Source of the DNA: Elymus sibiricus
Taxonomy: Eukaryota > Streptophyta > Magnoliopsida > Poales > Poaceae
Direction: 5' to 3'
DNA: 64,000 bases
Assembly (NCBI GenBank): GCA_039707655.1
Contig: CM077666.1
Span: forward strand, 242,512,166 to 242,576,165
The notes beneath the pieces are model-generated. The model saw only the letters and a program-made list of their open reading frames with translations, searched no databases and was not told the DNA's origin. Positions 1 to 11,515 of this stretch are shown piece by piece; position 1 is the stretch's first letter; every line of letters starts with the position of its first letter. The translations under genes and the position numbers were made by a program.

Positions 1-819
1 CATGACCGAGACACCTCTCCGGTCAATAACCAATAGCGGGACCTGGATGCCCATATTGGTTCCTACATATTCCACGAAGACCTTCATCGATTGAACCATG
101 ATGTCGAGGATTTAGTTAATCTCGTATGCAATTCCCTTTGTCCGGCGATATGTTACTTGCCCGAGATTCGATTGTCGGTATCTCCATACCTAGTTCAATC
201 TCGTTACCGGGAAGTCTCTTTACTCGTTCCGTAATAGAAGATCCCATGACTAAACTCATTAGTCACATGAAGTTTCTTGTGATGTTGTATTACCGAGAGG
301 GCCCAGAGATATCTCTCCATCAGACGGAGTGACAAATCCCAGTCTCGATCCATGCAACCCAACAGACACCTTCTGAGATACCTATAGAGCACCTTTATGA
401 TCACCCAGTTACGAAGTGACGTTTGATAGCACACAAAGTATTCCTTCGGTGTCTGCGAGTGGCATGATTTCATGGTCTAAGGAACAGATACTTGACATGA
501 AGAAAGTCGTATCAAATAAACTAAGTGATACGATCTAATGCTAAGCTTACGGTTGGGTCTGTCCATTACATCATTCTCCTAATGATGTGATCCCATTATC
601 AAATGACAACTCATGTCTATGGTTAGGAAACCTTAACCATCTTTGATCAACGAGCTAGTCTAGTAGAGGCTTACTAGGGACACTGTGTTGTTTATGTATT
701 CACACATGTATTTAAGTTTCCGATCAATACAATTCTAGCATGAATAATAAACATTTATCATGAACAAGGAAATATGATAATAACCATTTTATTATTGCCT
801 CTCAGGCATATTTCCAATA
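1..819 (-). mobile_element. Angela/WIS/BARE1-type Copia LTR, cut by window start
   Basis: This segment aligns base for base, with scattered differences, to 14425-15232 of the complete LTR further on. The + strand ends in the reverse complement of the usual Angela start (TGTTGGAAATATGCC), with one change that turns the terminal TG into TA. The element lies on the minus strand. Its other end is outside the window, so I cannot tell a solo LTR from a full element. It was inserted into the protease region of the Gypsy element at 820-4057; the bases after it (ccatg, 820-824) would be the target duplication. Confidence 0.9.
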
Positions 820-1210
820 CCATGAACCTTGCATAAGCCGGCCGGCCAAAAAGAGCATGATACGGGCTTTTGAATTTCACAACCTCAAACGGGAGGACCT
901 CAGACCTGAAATTTTTCTCAGTACAAAAGGCTACTTCCAAATAAATCTTGCCAATGGGATGAGCTGACTTCCCTGGAATAATGCCATGAAAAACAATAGA
1001 TGATGGCTGCAACTGCTTCTCTAAAAGATTCATCCGCTTGAAGGTGTCATTGTACAGGATATTGATGCTACTGCCTCTGTCCATGAGCACTTTCGTCAAC
1101 TTATAACCACCAACCTGAGGAGCAACAACCAAAGCCAGACTCCTGGGATTATCAACTCGCGAAGGATTATCTGCTCGACTCCAGGTGATGGGTTGCTCTG
1201 ACCAATTCAA
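820..1210 (-). pseudogene. Gypsy protease fragment
   Basis: This fragment of a retropepsin-like aspartic protease would cleave the Gag-Pol polyprotein. The translated segment carries the fold signature VLMDRGSSINILY. Related elements have D-G-G-S-S or D-T-G at the active site, so this copy carries Arg in place of the first Gly. A second family signature, HALFGRPAYARFM, sits near the C-terminal end. The frame then runs into the inserted Angela LTR, so the last residues of the open frame (758-819) are not protease. It is a broken, inactive copy. Confidence 0.85.
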
Positions 1211-1435
1211 CCACTATGGTACTGCTAGTGACACTGCATTGACAGCTCGCTTGCACAACTTTTGATATCTCTTGCGGGTATTGGTGGTAAAAACATGATA
1301 CTGCCCACTGTTCAACTGCTTTGGATTGCTCTGAAAACCGGACATGCCACCCTGGTGCTGAGTCCCTTGGCCGGCTCCTTGGCTGCCGACTCCACGATTA
1401 CCGGCTCCTTGGTAGCCGACGCCTAGGTTGCTAGC

Positions 1436-2863
1436 TCATGGGTTTCCGGGATGACCACCGTTGTTACCTCCATTGTTGTTATTGCCACCCGAGCCTCCAT
1501 TTTTAAAGTCCTGCATGATCGAACAATCCTCCCACGAGTGATTTGCGGGTCGATTAGGCCTGCTATGGCGAGAACATGGGGCTTTGAGGGCTTGCTGGTA
1601 GTTGCTTTGGCGAAATCCCTGCGATGGCCCTTTGAAGTTGTCGTTCTGATGCTGACTCTTGTACTCTGAATTGGCGTTAGCAACCAAATCTGAACCTCCT
1701 TCCGCGCTCTTGTGCTTGTTGTTGTTGTGATTTCCATTATTGTTATTCTGATGGCCCTTGCCACCATTCTTTTTGCCCTTCCCAGACTTCTCGTCATCGG
1801 AATCTGGGTCCTTGGTTTTATCAGACTCATCGTATTTGGTCATGGCATCCATGAGCTCGCTCATATCCTTCATAGTCCGCTTGATACGCCCGAGTTTATG
1901 AACCAAAGGCTCAAACTTATAGTTTTTCTTCAAGACAAGAACAATTGTCTGTGCCGTGATGCTCTCTGAAAAGTGAATAATCTCCGCAACTCGGTGTGCC
2001 CGATGAGCCAATTCACCCTCCTTCTGGACGCAATGCTCCAAGTCAACAATCGTAGTTGGACGCTTGCAGGTACCCTGGAAGTTTTTGATAAAACGATCCT
2101 TCTGCTCCTGCCATGTGTGGATTGAATTTGCTGGCAGGTTCTTTAACCATGTCCGTGTTGGTCCTTCCAACATCATGGTCAGGTACCTGGCACAAACTCC
2201 GTCGCTGACCTCCAGCATATCCATAGCCAGTTCATAACTCTCAATCCAGTCTGCTAGTTCCATGTCTATTGTGTAGTTGGGAACCTTGCGAGGTCCCATG
2301 AAATCCTGTGGCAAGCGCTTGTTCCTCAAAGCCAGTCCCAAGCATTGGGTCCTAATGGTCCTTCCAACGAACCTGGTTCCTGCTGAAGCTGGTTGGGTTG
2401 TGGCGGGCGGGGTCGTCACGTTCCGCGCCGCTGGCTGTGTATGCCCAGCAATCACATTGGCTACCTCTGCCACGCGTGTTGCATGTCTAGAATCAACGAT
2501 AGCTTTTACGTCTGAGACCGCTGGCATGGGCTGCTGAATCGGCTGTTGTGGAGACGGCTGTTGATTCTGACGCTCCCTCTGGCGACGCGCACTACTCGAA
2601 GCTGCGGGAACAGGCGACTTTCCATGTCGGCTCCTGCTCCGACTATTGTAAGATGTAGAGTGTAGCCTGTTCGAACTATGGGAATAGTTTGCATGCTGCG
2701 TGACCGCTGTCTGCAACATTTCGATTGCCTTTCTGGCCTCAACCTCCAGTGGACTATTCCCATGGACCGGGATCAATGAAAGGTTGTGAGTCGCAGCCCA
2801 GACATTGTCCACTGGGTTAGAATAGTGACCCGGTAGCGTATGGAAGCGCGTCGGTTGCTGCAA
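1436..2863 (-). pseudogene. Gypsy gag, main body
   Basis: This open stretch of 475 codons resembles plant Gypsy gag (retrotrans_gag family), the capsid protein that would assemble cytoplasmic particles around the element RNA. A Pro/Gln-rich N-terminal half is followed by the conserved helical core around residues 200-340 (motif ADWIESYELAMDML, then the block TWQEQKDRFIKNFQG). An Asp/Lys/Asn-rich linker follows. A C-H-H-C cluster at about residues 426-445 (CSRH...NHSWEDC) matches the finger of this family. The frame is separated from its N-terminal part (3083-4048) by stops and from the protease by frame changes, so it is not translatable as one protein. Confidence 0.85.
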
Positions 2864-3082
2864 GATTGGCTGTTGGAAAGGAGGTTGCTGCTATGGTGGC
2901 TGAATTTGCTGTTGGGGCTGGTACTGCCGTGGAGCCGGTTGTGGCTGCTGCTGGGGCTGGTTTGCGTTTGGGGGCGCGACACCTTGAGCCGATTGGGGCA
3001 TGACCATCTCCGCACCCGGCGCACCCATGCCGGCCCCAGGCGCAGTCTAGAGAGGAGGGTCTTGTGGCGTCTGGAAAAGCAT

Positions 3083-4048
3083 CTACGGCTCTATCCCGGC
3101 TGGAAACCGGCTTTGGTACCTTCTCTGTTGTATCGTGGATAGCTCTGCTTGGCGAAAACCAAGATGAATTCCTTTGTTTTCCAAATTCTGGGCCTCCTGA
3201 AGGACATTGTTTCGGGCCATGGCAAGACGTGCGTTCTCTGCATTGATTTCCTCTTGAACTTTGGCTAGCTGTTCACGACACTTCTCGATCTCTATCTTTC
3301 GGGCATCCGCGTTCTCTGGAGTGACCGGGTCTGCAAGGAGCGCACCGAGTGCCGCCGCCGTTGCTGCCAGTGCTTGTGCACCCGAGATCTCTACGCCGGC
3401 TCCTCCAGCCGCGGTCGTCACTCCTATGCCAGTTGTCACGGTGTTAGTCAGCTGACCCGGCGTAACAAAAACCGGGTTCTCGCTTGAGGATGGATTTGGT
3501 GGGGCTGTGACCATGTTTCCTTGAGCATCGTAGCTAGGCTGAGTCTGCTGGTGATTCCCTGCCATGTAGACAGCTGCATGACGAGGCGGCTCATAAGATG
3601 CCGTGCACTCTTCCTCATCCGAGTACCTACCCAACCATTCATCGAAAAGGGGGAGGATAGATTCGGTCTCATCGCGGTCGTTCTCACCGACCAATGACTC
3701 GCCGTCCGAATAGACAAGCGTAGCGCCTCCTGACACAGAGTCGGTGGCGACCACCAACTCTTTCATGGTTCCACCGATGAAGCCGACGAAAGCGTTGGTC
3801 TTGCTGAAGGAGACCCGGACTCTTGACTCGAAGGGGTCAGTGGCGGTTTCCGGCTCTTGCACGGACCCACCGATGAAGCCGATGAAGACGTGGATCTTGC
3901 CAAAGGGGACCCGGAATCCAGACTCGATAGAGTCAGCCTCTGGACACCAGCCGGCATCGTCGATGTAGAGCTTGTCGCGCTGGCCCCACGGTGGGCACCC
4001 TCCAAGAAAAAAACAACCTCGTGCGCAGGCCCCACGGTGGGCACCAAC
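3083..4048 (-). pseudogene. Gypsy gag/leader N-terminal part
   Basis: This minus-strand open frame lies between the primer site and the gag body. It contains a twice-repeated block (VFIGFIGGSV and AFVGFIGGTM), an acidic stretch, an Ala-rich segment and a charged region likely to form a coiled coil (EKCREQLAKVQEEINAENAR). I recognise the FIGG block as typical of leaders of Triticeae Gypsy elements, but know no defined function. The open frame continues past 4057 only because the adjacent retro-2 LTR happens to be open; the true start is probably the Met of MAGNHQQ (near 3565) or an upstream non-canonical start. Confidence 0.7.
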
Positions 4049-4057
4049 TGTCGTGGG
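4028..4057 (-). promoter_or_regulatory. Primer binding site and 9-base LTR stub of the Gypsy element
   Basis: The minus strand reads TGGTGCCCACCGTGGGGCC at 4046-4028, the usual primer site layout two bases inside an LTR end. The adjoining + strand bases TGTCGTGGG (4049-4057) match the start of a known grass Gypsy LTR type. The LTR is interrupted at 4058 by retro-2. Which tRNA primes it was not determined. Confidence 0.75.
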
Positions 4058-6235
4058 TGAACGATCATGGATGTCTCCTAGAGAGGGGTGAATAGGCACT
4101 TTATAATAATTACGGTTTAGGCTTGAACAAATGAGGAATAAAACTAGCATTTAATTTGTCAAGCACAAAACCTAAAACAACTAGGATCACCTATGCGCAC
4201 CAGCAACTTAAACTAAGCAAGATAAACAACTAAGTGATAGCAAGATATATAACATGAAACACTATGGCTATCACAAAGTAAAGTGCATAAGTAAAGGGCT
4301 CGGGTACGTGATAACCGAGGCACGCGGAGACGATGATGTATCCCGAAGTTCACACCCTTGCGGATGCTAATCTTCGTTTGGAGCAGCGTGGAGGCACAAT
4401 GATCCCCAAAATGCCACTAGGGCCACCGTAATCTCCTCACGCCGTCGCACAATGCAAGATGCCGTGATTCTACTAAGGGACCCCTGAGGGTGGTCACCGA
4501 ACCCATACAATTGGCAACCCTTGGGGGCGGTCACTGAACCCGTACAAATTGCTCGGGGCACTCTCCACAACTTAATTGGAGTCTCCCGAAGCTTTACACC
4601 ACAATGATTGAGCTTTGACAACACCAACCGTCTAGGGCACCAAAGCACCCAAGAGGAACAAGCTCTAGGGTGCCCAAACACCCAAGAGTAATAAGCTTCT
4701 CAACTTTCACTTCCAGGTATCACCGTGGAGAACTCAAACCGATGCACCAAATGCAATGGCAAGGGCACACGGAGTGCCCAAGTCCCTCACTCTCAAATCC
4801 CACCAAAGCAACGAAAGCTATGAAGGAATATGAGAGGAAGAACAAAAAAGAGAACACAAAGAACTCCAAGATCTAGATCCAAAGGGTTCCCCTCACGTAG
4901 AGGAGACATGGATAGGTGGAAATGTAGATCTAGATCTTCTCTCTCTTTTCCCTCAAAAACTAGCAAGAATCATTGGAGGGATTGAGAGATAGCAAGCTTA
5001 AAGAAGGTCAACACTGGAGGGCAAACACGAGCTTAAAGGATAGAAACCATTCGGGAAGAAGACCCCCTTAAATAGCCCCCCCCCCCCCCCCGAATCCAAC
5101 CGTTATGCCCACTGGTCGTGCACAAGCGATACTACCGCTTAGCACGGTCAACGCAACCCAATGAGACAGAAATACAAGAGCAGTAGTTACGCCGCGGCAG
5201 TACTACCGATCTACTACCACTTGGGGAGCAGTACTACCGCTCTACTAGCGCTTAAGCAAACTAGGCAACAGAAGACAAAAATAAGCGGAAGTGGTAGCGG
5301 CACTGGTCTGCGGAAGTATCGCCTAAGCGGTACTGCCGATCTGGGGAGTGGTACTACCACCAGGAAGCAGCAAAACTACCCACGTAAAACAGATGGATGC
5401 CAGTAAGACCAAAAATGTCATAACTTCTAGAAATGAACTCTGATTTCGACGAACTCAAGCTTGATGGAAAGCTAACGACAAGAGTTGTCAAATCATGAGA
5501 TGCCAATGATATAGAGGTGTGAAATATGCTGCTTCAGAAGTGGCAGTAGAAATATGCCAATGATATAGAGGTGTGAAACCTCTATGAACGAAGAACCGGC
5601 AAAAACTCTAACATCGAAAGCATAATAGATGATGCATGTGAAATCCGTTTTCGATGAACTCGGGCTAGTCAAGAAGAAGACCACAAGCTCCAAAACTCAC
5701 AAAGAGCAAAGCCAAACAAGAACCAAGAAAGTTGATGCCAAGAATGCAATAGTTTGAGCTCTCTACAAACGATATAGTCAAGTTACTCACTAGAGAGCCC
5801 CCCTTGATAGTACGGCAATCGATCCTATAACCCGATCTCCCAACAAACACCATGAGACCAGTAAAATTCGAAAACCTATCAAGGACAAACCTTTGCCTTG
5901 CGCATAATCCACTTGAGCTAGATGATGATGATCTTGACTTCCTCAAGTTGGACCACCTTTCTTGATTGCACTGACTCGATGAAGACTAGTGAATTGCTCC
6001 CCCATACTCCACTATGGGTGAGCCTCTTCTTAGGCACATCTTCACAAGTCCATTATCACGAGAATGGACGGCAAGCATCAAGCATGATCTCTTCGTGATG
6101 CTCCACTTGAACTTGTAGATCGCAATCTTGATGAGGATCACCACTTGATGTCGTCCTCCATGGGTTATATGATATCTTCCTTTTGATGCACGCCCATGGA
6201 AACATACCTAACCCCACAAAGAACTCTCACATAGA
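4058..6235 (-). repeat. 3' LTR of retro-2, truncated by the CACTA insertion
   Basis: This LTR starts TGAACGATCATGGATG on the + strand and is homologous to 36321 onward, in the same orientation. The preceding bases GTGGG (4053-4057) would be the target duplication. The LTR contains degenerate short repeats of the AGCGGTACTACCGCT kind (about 5120-5370) and a run of 16 C at 5076-5091, which in the sister LTR is only five C. Homology stops exactly at 6235, where the CACTA terminus begins. The missing remainder of the LTR is not found on the other side of the CACTA element. Confidence 0.85.
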
Positions 6236-6660
6236 CACTACTGGGAAAAGACTTATAGGTGAACTCAAATGAGTGGCAGGCGGGACAAGTTACACGCCTC
6301 AGCTATTTTGGAAAATTAGCAGTGGCAGGTAACAAAAGTGACCCGCCACTGCTCTCCTTATAGCAGTGGCGGGCAGAAACACGTGCCCGCCACACGTAAA
6401 CTATTCCAAATTTGTACGCGTGATAAAATCTAATAGTGGCGGGCGGACACTAGCGCCCGCCACTGCTCATTTGGTCAGTAGTGGTGGGAAGAACTTTTGC
6501 CCGCCACAGCGAAATTGTGGTACCCACCAACCATGAGTGTGCAGGAGGTTGATAGTATGCTATCTTAGTAGTGGCGGGTGCTCGTTAGTGCCTGCCACCG
6601 ATTCTTGCCTTTGGGGTGGCGGGCTCTATCCAGCGCCCGCCACTCGTATAGCAAAAACGG
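6236..6660 (+). repeat. CACTA left terminus with subterminal repeats
   Basis: After the CACTA pentamer, direct and inverted copies of GTGGCGGGC occur repeatedly (for example near 6320, 6345, 6365, 6390, 6435, 6455, 6480, 6500, 6570 and 6615). In this superfamily such motifs are the transposase binding sites. A 3-base duplication would be AGA (6233-6235); the partner is lost. Confidence 0.85.
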
Positions 6661-6866
6661 TGGCAGTTCAATTTTCACCCAAAAACCGATTCGCCCCCAA
6701 ACTTCCCATTTCCCCCGCCCCCGCCCCCGCCCGCGCCTCCCCCCCGCCCAAAAAAAATCTCGCCGCTCCTCGCCTCTGTGCCCCTCGTCGCTGCCACTCC
6801 TGGCCGTGGCGCCCGTCCTCATCGCTGCCGCTCCTCGCCGCCGCGCCCCTCTTTGCCGCCGCGGGC

Positions 6867-6964
6867 ATGGCCTCCTCCTCCAACACCAGAGGCATCTCAT
6901 CACCGCCGCCACCGTGGAGCTCCTCCCCGATGGCTAGCCCTACGGACATGTCGCCCTCCTCCGC
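6867..6964 (+). pseudogene. CACTA gene, exon 1 first part
   Basis: The proposed start is ATG at 6867, in a GC-rich context behind a long C-rich leader. The translation is Ser/Pro-rich (MASSSNTRGISS...) with no recognised domain. The frame is interrupted at 6964 by the solo LTR. It continues at 31352 once the five-base duplication TCCGC is counted once, which supports a real coding exon split by the insertion. The function is unknown; it is probably the N-terminal part of the protein encoded by the later exons. Confidence 0.5.
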
Positions 6965-7756
6965 TGTCAGGACCCCGATTCTATGTCACACCGATCTAGC
7001 ATGTAACACATCATATCACTTTGCGGCCTCACGCACGGTAACCCACGGCTGCCACCTTTACCTTGGCCGGGACCGTTTGCGTCTTTTGGCTCACGTATAT
7101 GATTATGTCGCTAGCATCCATATGACAAAGAACCCGGGTCGACATCACTAGTCATAAGCCAAGTGGCACAAACTTACAGGGACAGACATAGGTAACCCAG
7201 CAATGCACGTGTCGGTCATCAGCGTGTGTACTGGGCTGTAGCAAGCTATCAGGACTCCAGTAACACCGCATGACATTTCCCCGTAGGGACAGACACAGGA
7301 GCAAAGAAGGATACATGTCGGTCAATCCATGTGTTCCAGAGCAGTAGCGAACTACCAAGGCTCGGTGGAAGCACTAGGAGGCATTTCCCCGTAAGGAAGG
7401 CTACCAAAGGCAAACAACTAGGTGTCGAATCCCACACATACCAATGCATTTCAAACATACACACAATATGCACGATATGTGTAGATACAACATGGCATCA
7501 CAACATAACTCTATGAATCAAAGTATTTATTTAAGAGGCTTCGAAGAGCCATACATAACATGATATTACAAACAGGTGTCACATGACCCAACATACAAAG
7601 TCATACAAGCAACGGAAGCATAAACTTGTCCGAGTACAGACAGCTGAAAAGAAATAAGGCTAGAAAGCCTGTCTATCTACAAGACCCTCCATAGGAACCA
7701 GACCTCTGTCTGGGATTCCCAAGCTAATCGGTCAACATCGAACACATTGTAGGAAC
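6965..7756 (-). repeat. Solo LTR X, left part
   Basis: This LTR begins TGTCAGGACCCCGATTC at 6965, directly after the target duplication TCCGC (6960-6964). Its other end is at 31346. It is interrupted at 7757 by the Athila-type array, whose duplication copy GGAAC occupies 7752-7756. No coding capacity was recognised; the open frames here are LTR noise. Confidence 0.85.
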
Positions 7757-9224
7757 TGATGACCCACAAGTATAGGGGATCAATCGTAGTCCTTTCGATA
7801 AGTAAGAGTGTCGAACCCAATGAGGAGCAGAAGGAAATGACAAGCGAATTTTAGCAAGGTATTTTCTGCAAGCACAGAAATTATCGGTAACAGATAGTTT
7901 GGTAGCAAGGTAATTTGTAACAAGTAACAAGTAACAATAGTAAAAATAAGTGCAGCAAGATAGCCCAATCCTTCTTATGGCAAAAGACAGGCCGGAACGA
8001 TCTATTATAATAAGCTAGACGTTCTCGAGGACACATGGGAATTTCATCTAGTCACTTTCATCATGTTTGTTTGATTCGCGTTCGCTACTTTGATAATTTG
8101 ATATATGGGTGGACCGGTGCTTGGGTGCTGTTCTTACTTGAACAAGCCTCCCACTTATGATTAACCCCTCTCGCAAGCATCCGCAACTACGAAAGAAGAA
8201 TTAAGATAAATCTAACCATAGCATTAAACATATGGATCCAAATCAGCCCCTTACGGAATAGCGCATAAACTAGGGTTTAAGCTTCTGTCACTCTAGCAAC
8301 CCATCATCTAATTACTACTCCACAATGCATTCCCTTAGGCCCAAAGATGGTGAAGTGTCATGTAGTCGACGTTCACATGACACCACTAAGAGAATCGACA
8401 ACATATATATCATCAAAATATCGAACGAATACCAAATTCACATGATTACTTATTACAAGACTTCTCATGATTACTTATGTCCAAGATCAGAGGGGTATTG
8501 AATAGCATAATGGATCTGAACACATAATCTTCCACCAAATAAACCAACTAGCATCAACTACAAGATGTAATTAACACTACTAGCAACCCACCGGTACCAA
8601 TCTGAGGTTTTGAGACAAAGATTGAATACAAGAGATGAACTAGGGTTTGAGATGAGATGCTGCTGATAAAGATATTGATGAAGATTGGTCCTCCCACGAT
8701 GAGAGGACCGTTGGTGATGCCGATGGCTTCGATTTCCCCCTCCCGGAGGAAAGTATCCCCGGCGGAATAGCTCCGCCGGAGAGCAAAAGTGCTCCTGCCC
8801 AAGTTCCACCTCGAGACGGCGGCGCTCCGTCCCAAAAGTCTTCCCCTTATTTTTTTCTAGGGCAAATGGGCACTAGAGGCTGGCCAGGGGCCCCACAAGC
8901 CACCAGGGCACGCCTGGGGGGGTGGCGCGCCCTGGTGCCTCGTGGACACCTGGGTGGCCCCCTCTGGTACTTCTTTCTTCCAATATTTTTTATTTATTCC
9001 TAAATAAATCTCCGTGAAATTTCAGCTCATTTGGAGATGTGCACAATAGGTATCTCTGACATAGCTTTTTCAGGCCCAGAATTCCAGTTGCCGGCAATCT
9101 CCCTCCTTATGTAAATCTTGCATATTAAGAGAGAAAAGGCATTAGAATTGCTCCACAAAGTGTTATATATATTAAAAACACTATAAATAACAGTAGGAAA
9201 ACATGATGCAAAATGGACATATCA
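7757..9224 (-). repeat. LTR A (3' LTR of the left copy)
   Basis: This LTR is homologous to LTR B and LTR C over its whole length. It carries two private deletions: one of about 45 bases after 8460 and one of 16-17 bases near 8869, where the others read CTTATATACCAGAAAAT. The outer border is fixed by the GGAAC duplication and the inner border by the polypurine tract at 9225-9240. Confidence 0.92.
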
Positions 9225-9241
9225 ACTCCCCCAAGCTTAGA
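9225..9241 (-). promoter_or_regulatory. Polypurine tract, left copy
   Basis: The minus strand reads AAGCTTGGGGGAGT directly before the 3' LTR. The same tract is at 19573-19588 for the right copy. A second, internal copy of the motif (GCTTGGGGGAGG) is present near 10725-10740 and 21072-21087, as in other elements with an extra downstream region. Confidence 0.8.
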
Positions 9242-10877
9242 CCTCGCTTGTCCTCAAGTGAAAGCCGATATCGATAATCATGTCCACATGTTTAGGGAGA
9301 GAGGTGTCGATAAAAACAAAATACGGACATAGTAGCATCATGATCATTATTATAACAGCAATATTCATTATCATAAAACTACTCATGAGCAAGTAACAAT
9401 TCATCACAACAACGAAGTATACGACATAAACTTTCTTGAAAACTAACAAACTATGTTCTCAGTCAACAATGCAATTGCAATTCATCATATTTTCAGGAAG
9501 GGTCTCATGTAGGAGCTTTTTAGCAAGTCCACATACTCAACCATCATTTAGTCTTCTATGATTGCTAACACTCACAACATATATATGGAGCAAAAAGTTT
9601 CAACCAGACACGTATAAAGATAGGGGCTTATAATTTCACCTCCCAACTTATTCACCTCAAGGGTAATGTCAACAATTATAATTCATGATCACTCATATCC
9701 AACTAGATATATGTGCCTAGATCTTCCCCACCACATGATGCTTGCAAAAGAGAAAAATAAAAGGAATAGAGGAGAATACTATTGACTCTTGCATAAAAAG
9801 TAAATACATAAAAGTAAAAGATAGGCCCTTCGCAGAGGGAAGCAGAAGTTGTCATGCGCTTTTTGTTGTTGGATGCACAAGCTCTTAATGCAAAGGAACG
9901 TCACTTTATATTGCCCCTTGTGATAGCAACCTTTATTATGCAGTCTGTCGCTTTTATTTCTTTATCATCACAAGTTCGTACAAAGCTTATTTTCCCTTAC
10001 AATAAAAGTTCATACATATTTAGAGGCAATTTTTATTGCTTTTTGCACCGATGACAACTTACTTGAAGGATCTTATTCAATCCATAGGTAGATATAGTGG
10101 ACTCTCATGACATGAAACTAGGTTTAAGGGTTTTGGATGCACAAGTAGTATCTCTACTTGGTGCGGATTTTTTGGCTAGCAAAGATATTGAGCAAGCACC
10201 ACATGTTGGAGGATCTATGACAATATAACTTCTATGTGAATACAAGCAAACATAATTCATTACGTTGTCTTCCTTGTCCAACGTCAACAATTTGACATAA
10301 AATACATAATGGGGGCCCACAATCATAAGAGATGTCCAAGATAGTGTATTTGCATGTAAATCTTCTCTTCCCTATTAATTTTTCATGAATTGCATCATTG
10401 ACCAATGCTATGTTTGTTAACTTCCAATAAATTTTACCACTTATACTTTTCTTTATGTAATGTCATTACTTTCCATAAGATTAGAATATGATCTTTTTCA
10501 TTATGTTCATTGCTAGGATTGAAACATAAAAGTAAAGAAGCAAAAACTCAAACTACTCTTTATTATATAACTCTCAACTCAATTACATAGATAGATAGAT
10601 CATGAAACTAGCACTCGAAAATAGATCGTACTAAACTTTTATTCAACTAAATCATGAAATAACTAAGGATCAAACTAAAAATAGGTAAAGATAGTAAAAG
10701 TGATGGTGATACGATACCGGGGCACCTCCCCCAAGCTTGGCACAAGCCAAGGGAAGTGCCCATACCCATGTACTCAAGTTTCCTTCTTCGGTGATGGTGG
10801 TGGTGATGAAGTGGTGGGCTTGTCCTTCAGTTCCGCTTGAGAACATAACTTTCTTCCTTCAACTTGCTAATTTCTTG
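9242..10877 (-). other. 3' non-coding region of the left Athila copy
   Basis: This AT-rich stretch lies between the polypurine tract and the coiled-coil ORF and has no recognised protein. It is matched by 19590-21121 in the right copy. A 73-codon minus-strand frame (10105-10326) is identical in protein to 20453-20674, but the surrounding DNA is equally conserved, so coding is not shown. Confidence 0.7.
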
Positions 10878-11210
10878 CTAAAGCTCCACTATCTTCTCAC
10901 ACAATACGTTCTTGTTTTCCTGTAGAAGACGAAAAGGGATAAATTGGACCTTAGATTTGTTTACTATGTTTGGGAGGCTCGACTTCTTGAACTCCACATG
11001 CATATCTCCCGGTTGAGGTAGAGGGGCATCTTCTTCATCTGAGCTCGCGTCTTCCGTTCCCTTCATGTTGGCATCTCGCTCCTCCTCCGCGGACCATCCA
11101 TAGGGATCTATATCCCCATAGATCCTTGGATTTGTAACATAGTGTGATACGAAACTCTCTCCATCTGAGTCTTGAGATGACATACTTTCGGATTTGTCAA
11201 AAAATGCCAC
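10878..11210 (-). pseudogene. Extra coiled-coil ORF, left copy (truncated)
   Basis: This is the left-copy version of the 136-codon ORF at 21122-21532. It reads MSSQDSDGESFVSHYV, then an acidic DASSDEEDAPLPQPG block. It stops after NVLCEKIVEL because Glu in the sister copy became a stop codon, which removes the predicted coiled coil. It sits after integrase and before the polypurine tract, where some Athila elements carry an env-like or other extra ORF. No membrane segment or signal peptide is visible, so env is not supported. Confidence 0.6.
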
Positions 11211-11515
11211 GAAACAAGAACAGAGGATATTTCTGCGATGCGGTGGTCAAAACGTCCAGGAGTATATATAAAGAATTTTTATCTTGCAAAACAAGTATTC
11301 CAGAAGAAAACAGAGTCGGGAAGGCTCACGAGGGGCCCACGAGCCACCAGGGCGCGCCTGGGGGGTGGCGCGCCCTGGTGCCTCGTGTGCACCTCGTGGG
11401 TCCCCTCGGTTGTTTCTTATTTTTGTATTTTTTCTAATATTCCAAAACAGACAGAAAGTATTTTTATGGAATTTTTGGAGTCGGTTTACTTACCGTATCA
11501 CGTACCTCTTCCTTT

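Larger units (their letters stand above)
820..4057 (-). mobile_element. Decayed Ty3/Gypsy element, gag and protease part only
   Basis: On the minus strand this segment runs from a 9-base LTR stub (4049-4057) through a primer binding site and a long gag to an aspartic protease, where the Angela LTR cuts it off. Reverse transcriptase and integrase are outside the window or lost. The open frames are split by several stops and frameshifts, so the copy is dead. The gag style (Asn/Gln-rich tail, CHHC-type finger, protease directly behind) fits high-copy grass Gypsy families whose LTR starts TGTCGTGG. The family was not settled. Confidence 0.85.

Noticed and set aside
6537..7151. 204-codon open frame on the + strand
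   Set aside because: It runs from CACTA subterminal repeats through exon 1 into the inserted LTR at 6965; only 6867-6964 is credible as coding.
9854..10054. 66-codon + strand frame, also at 20202-20402
   Set aside because: Antisense to the retroelement and conserved only because the whole region is; no domain, no support as a gene.
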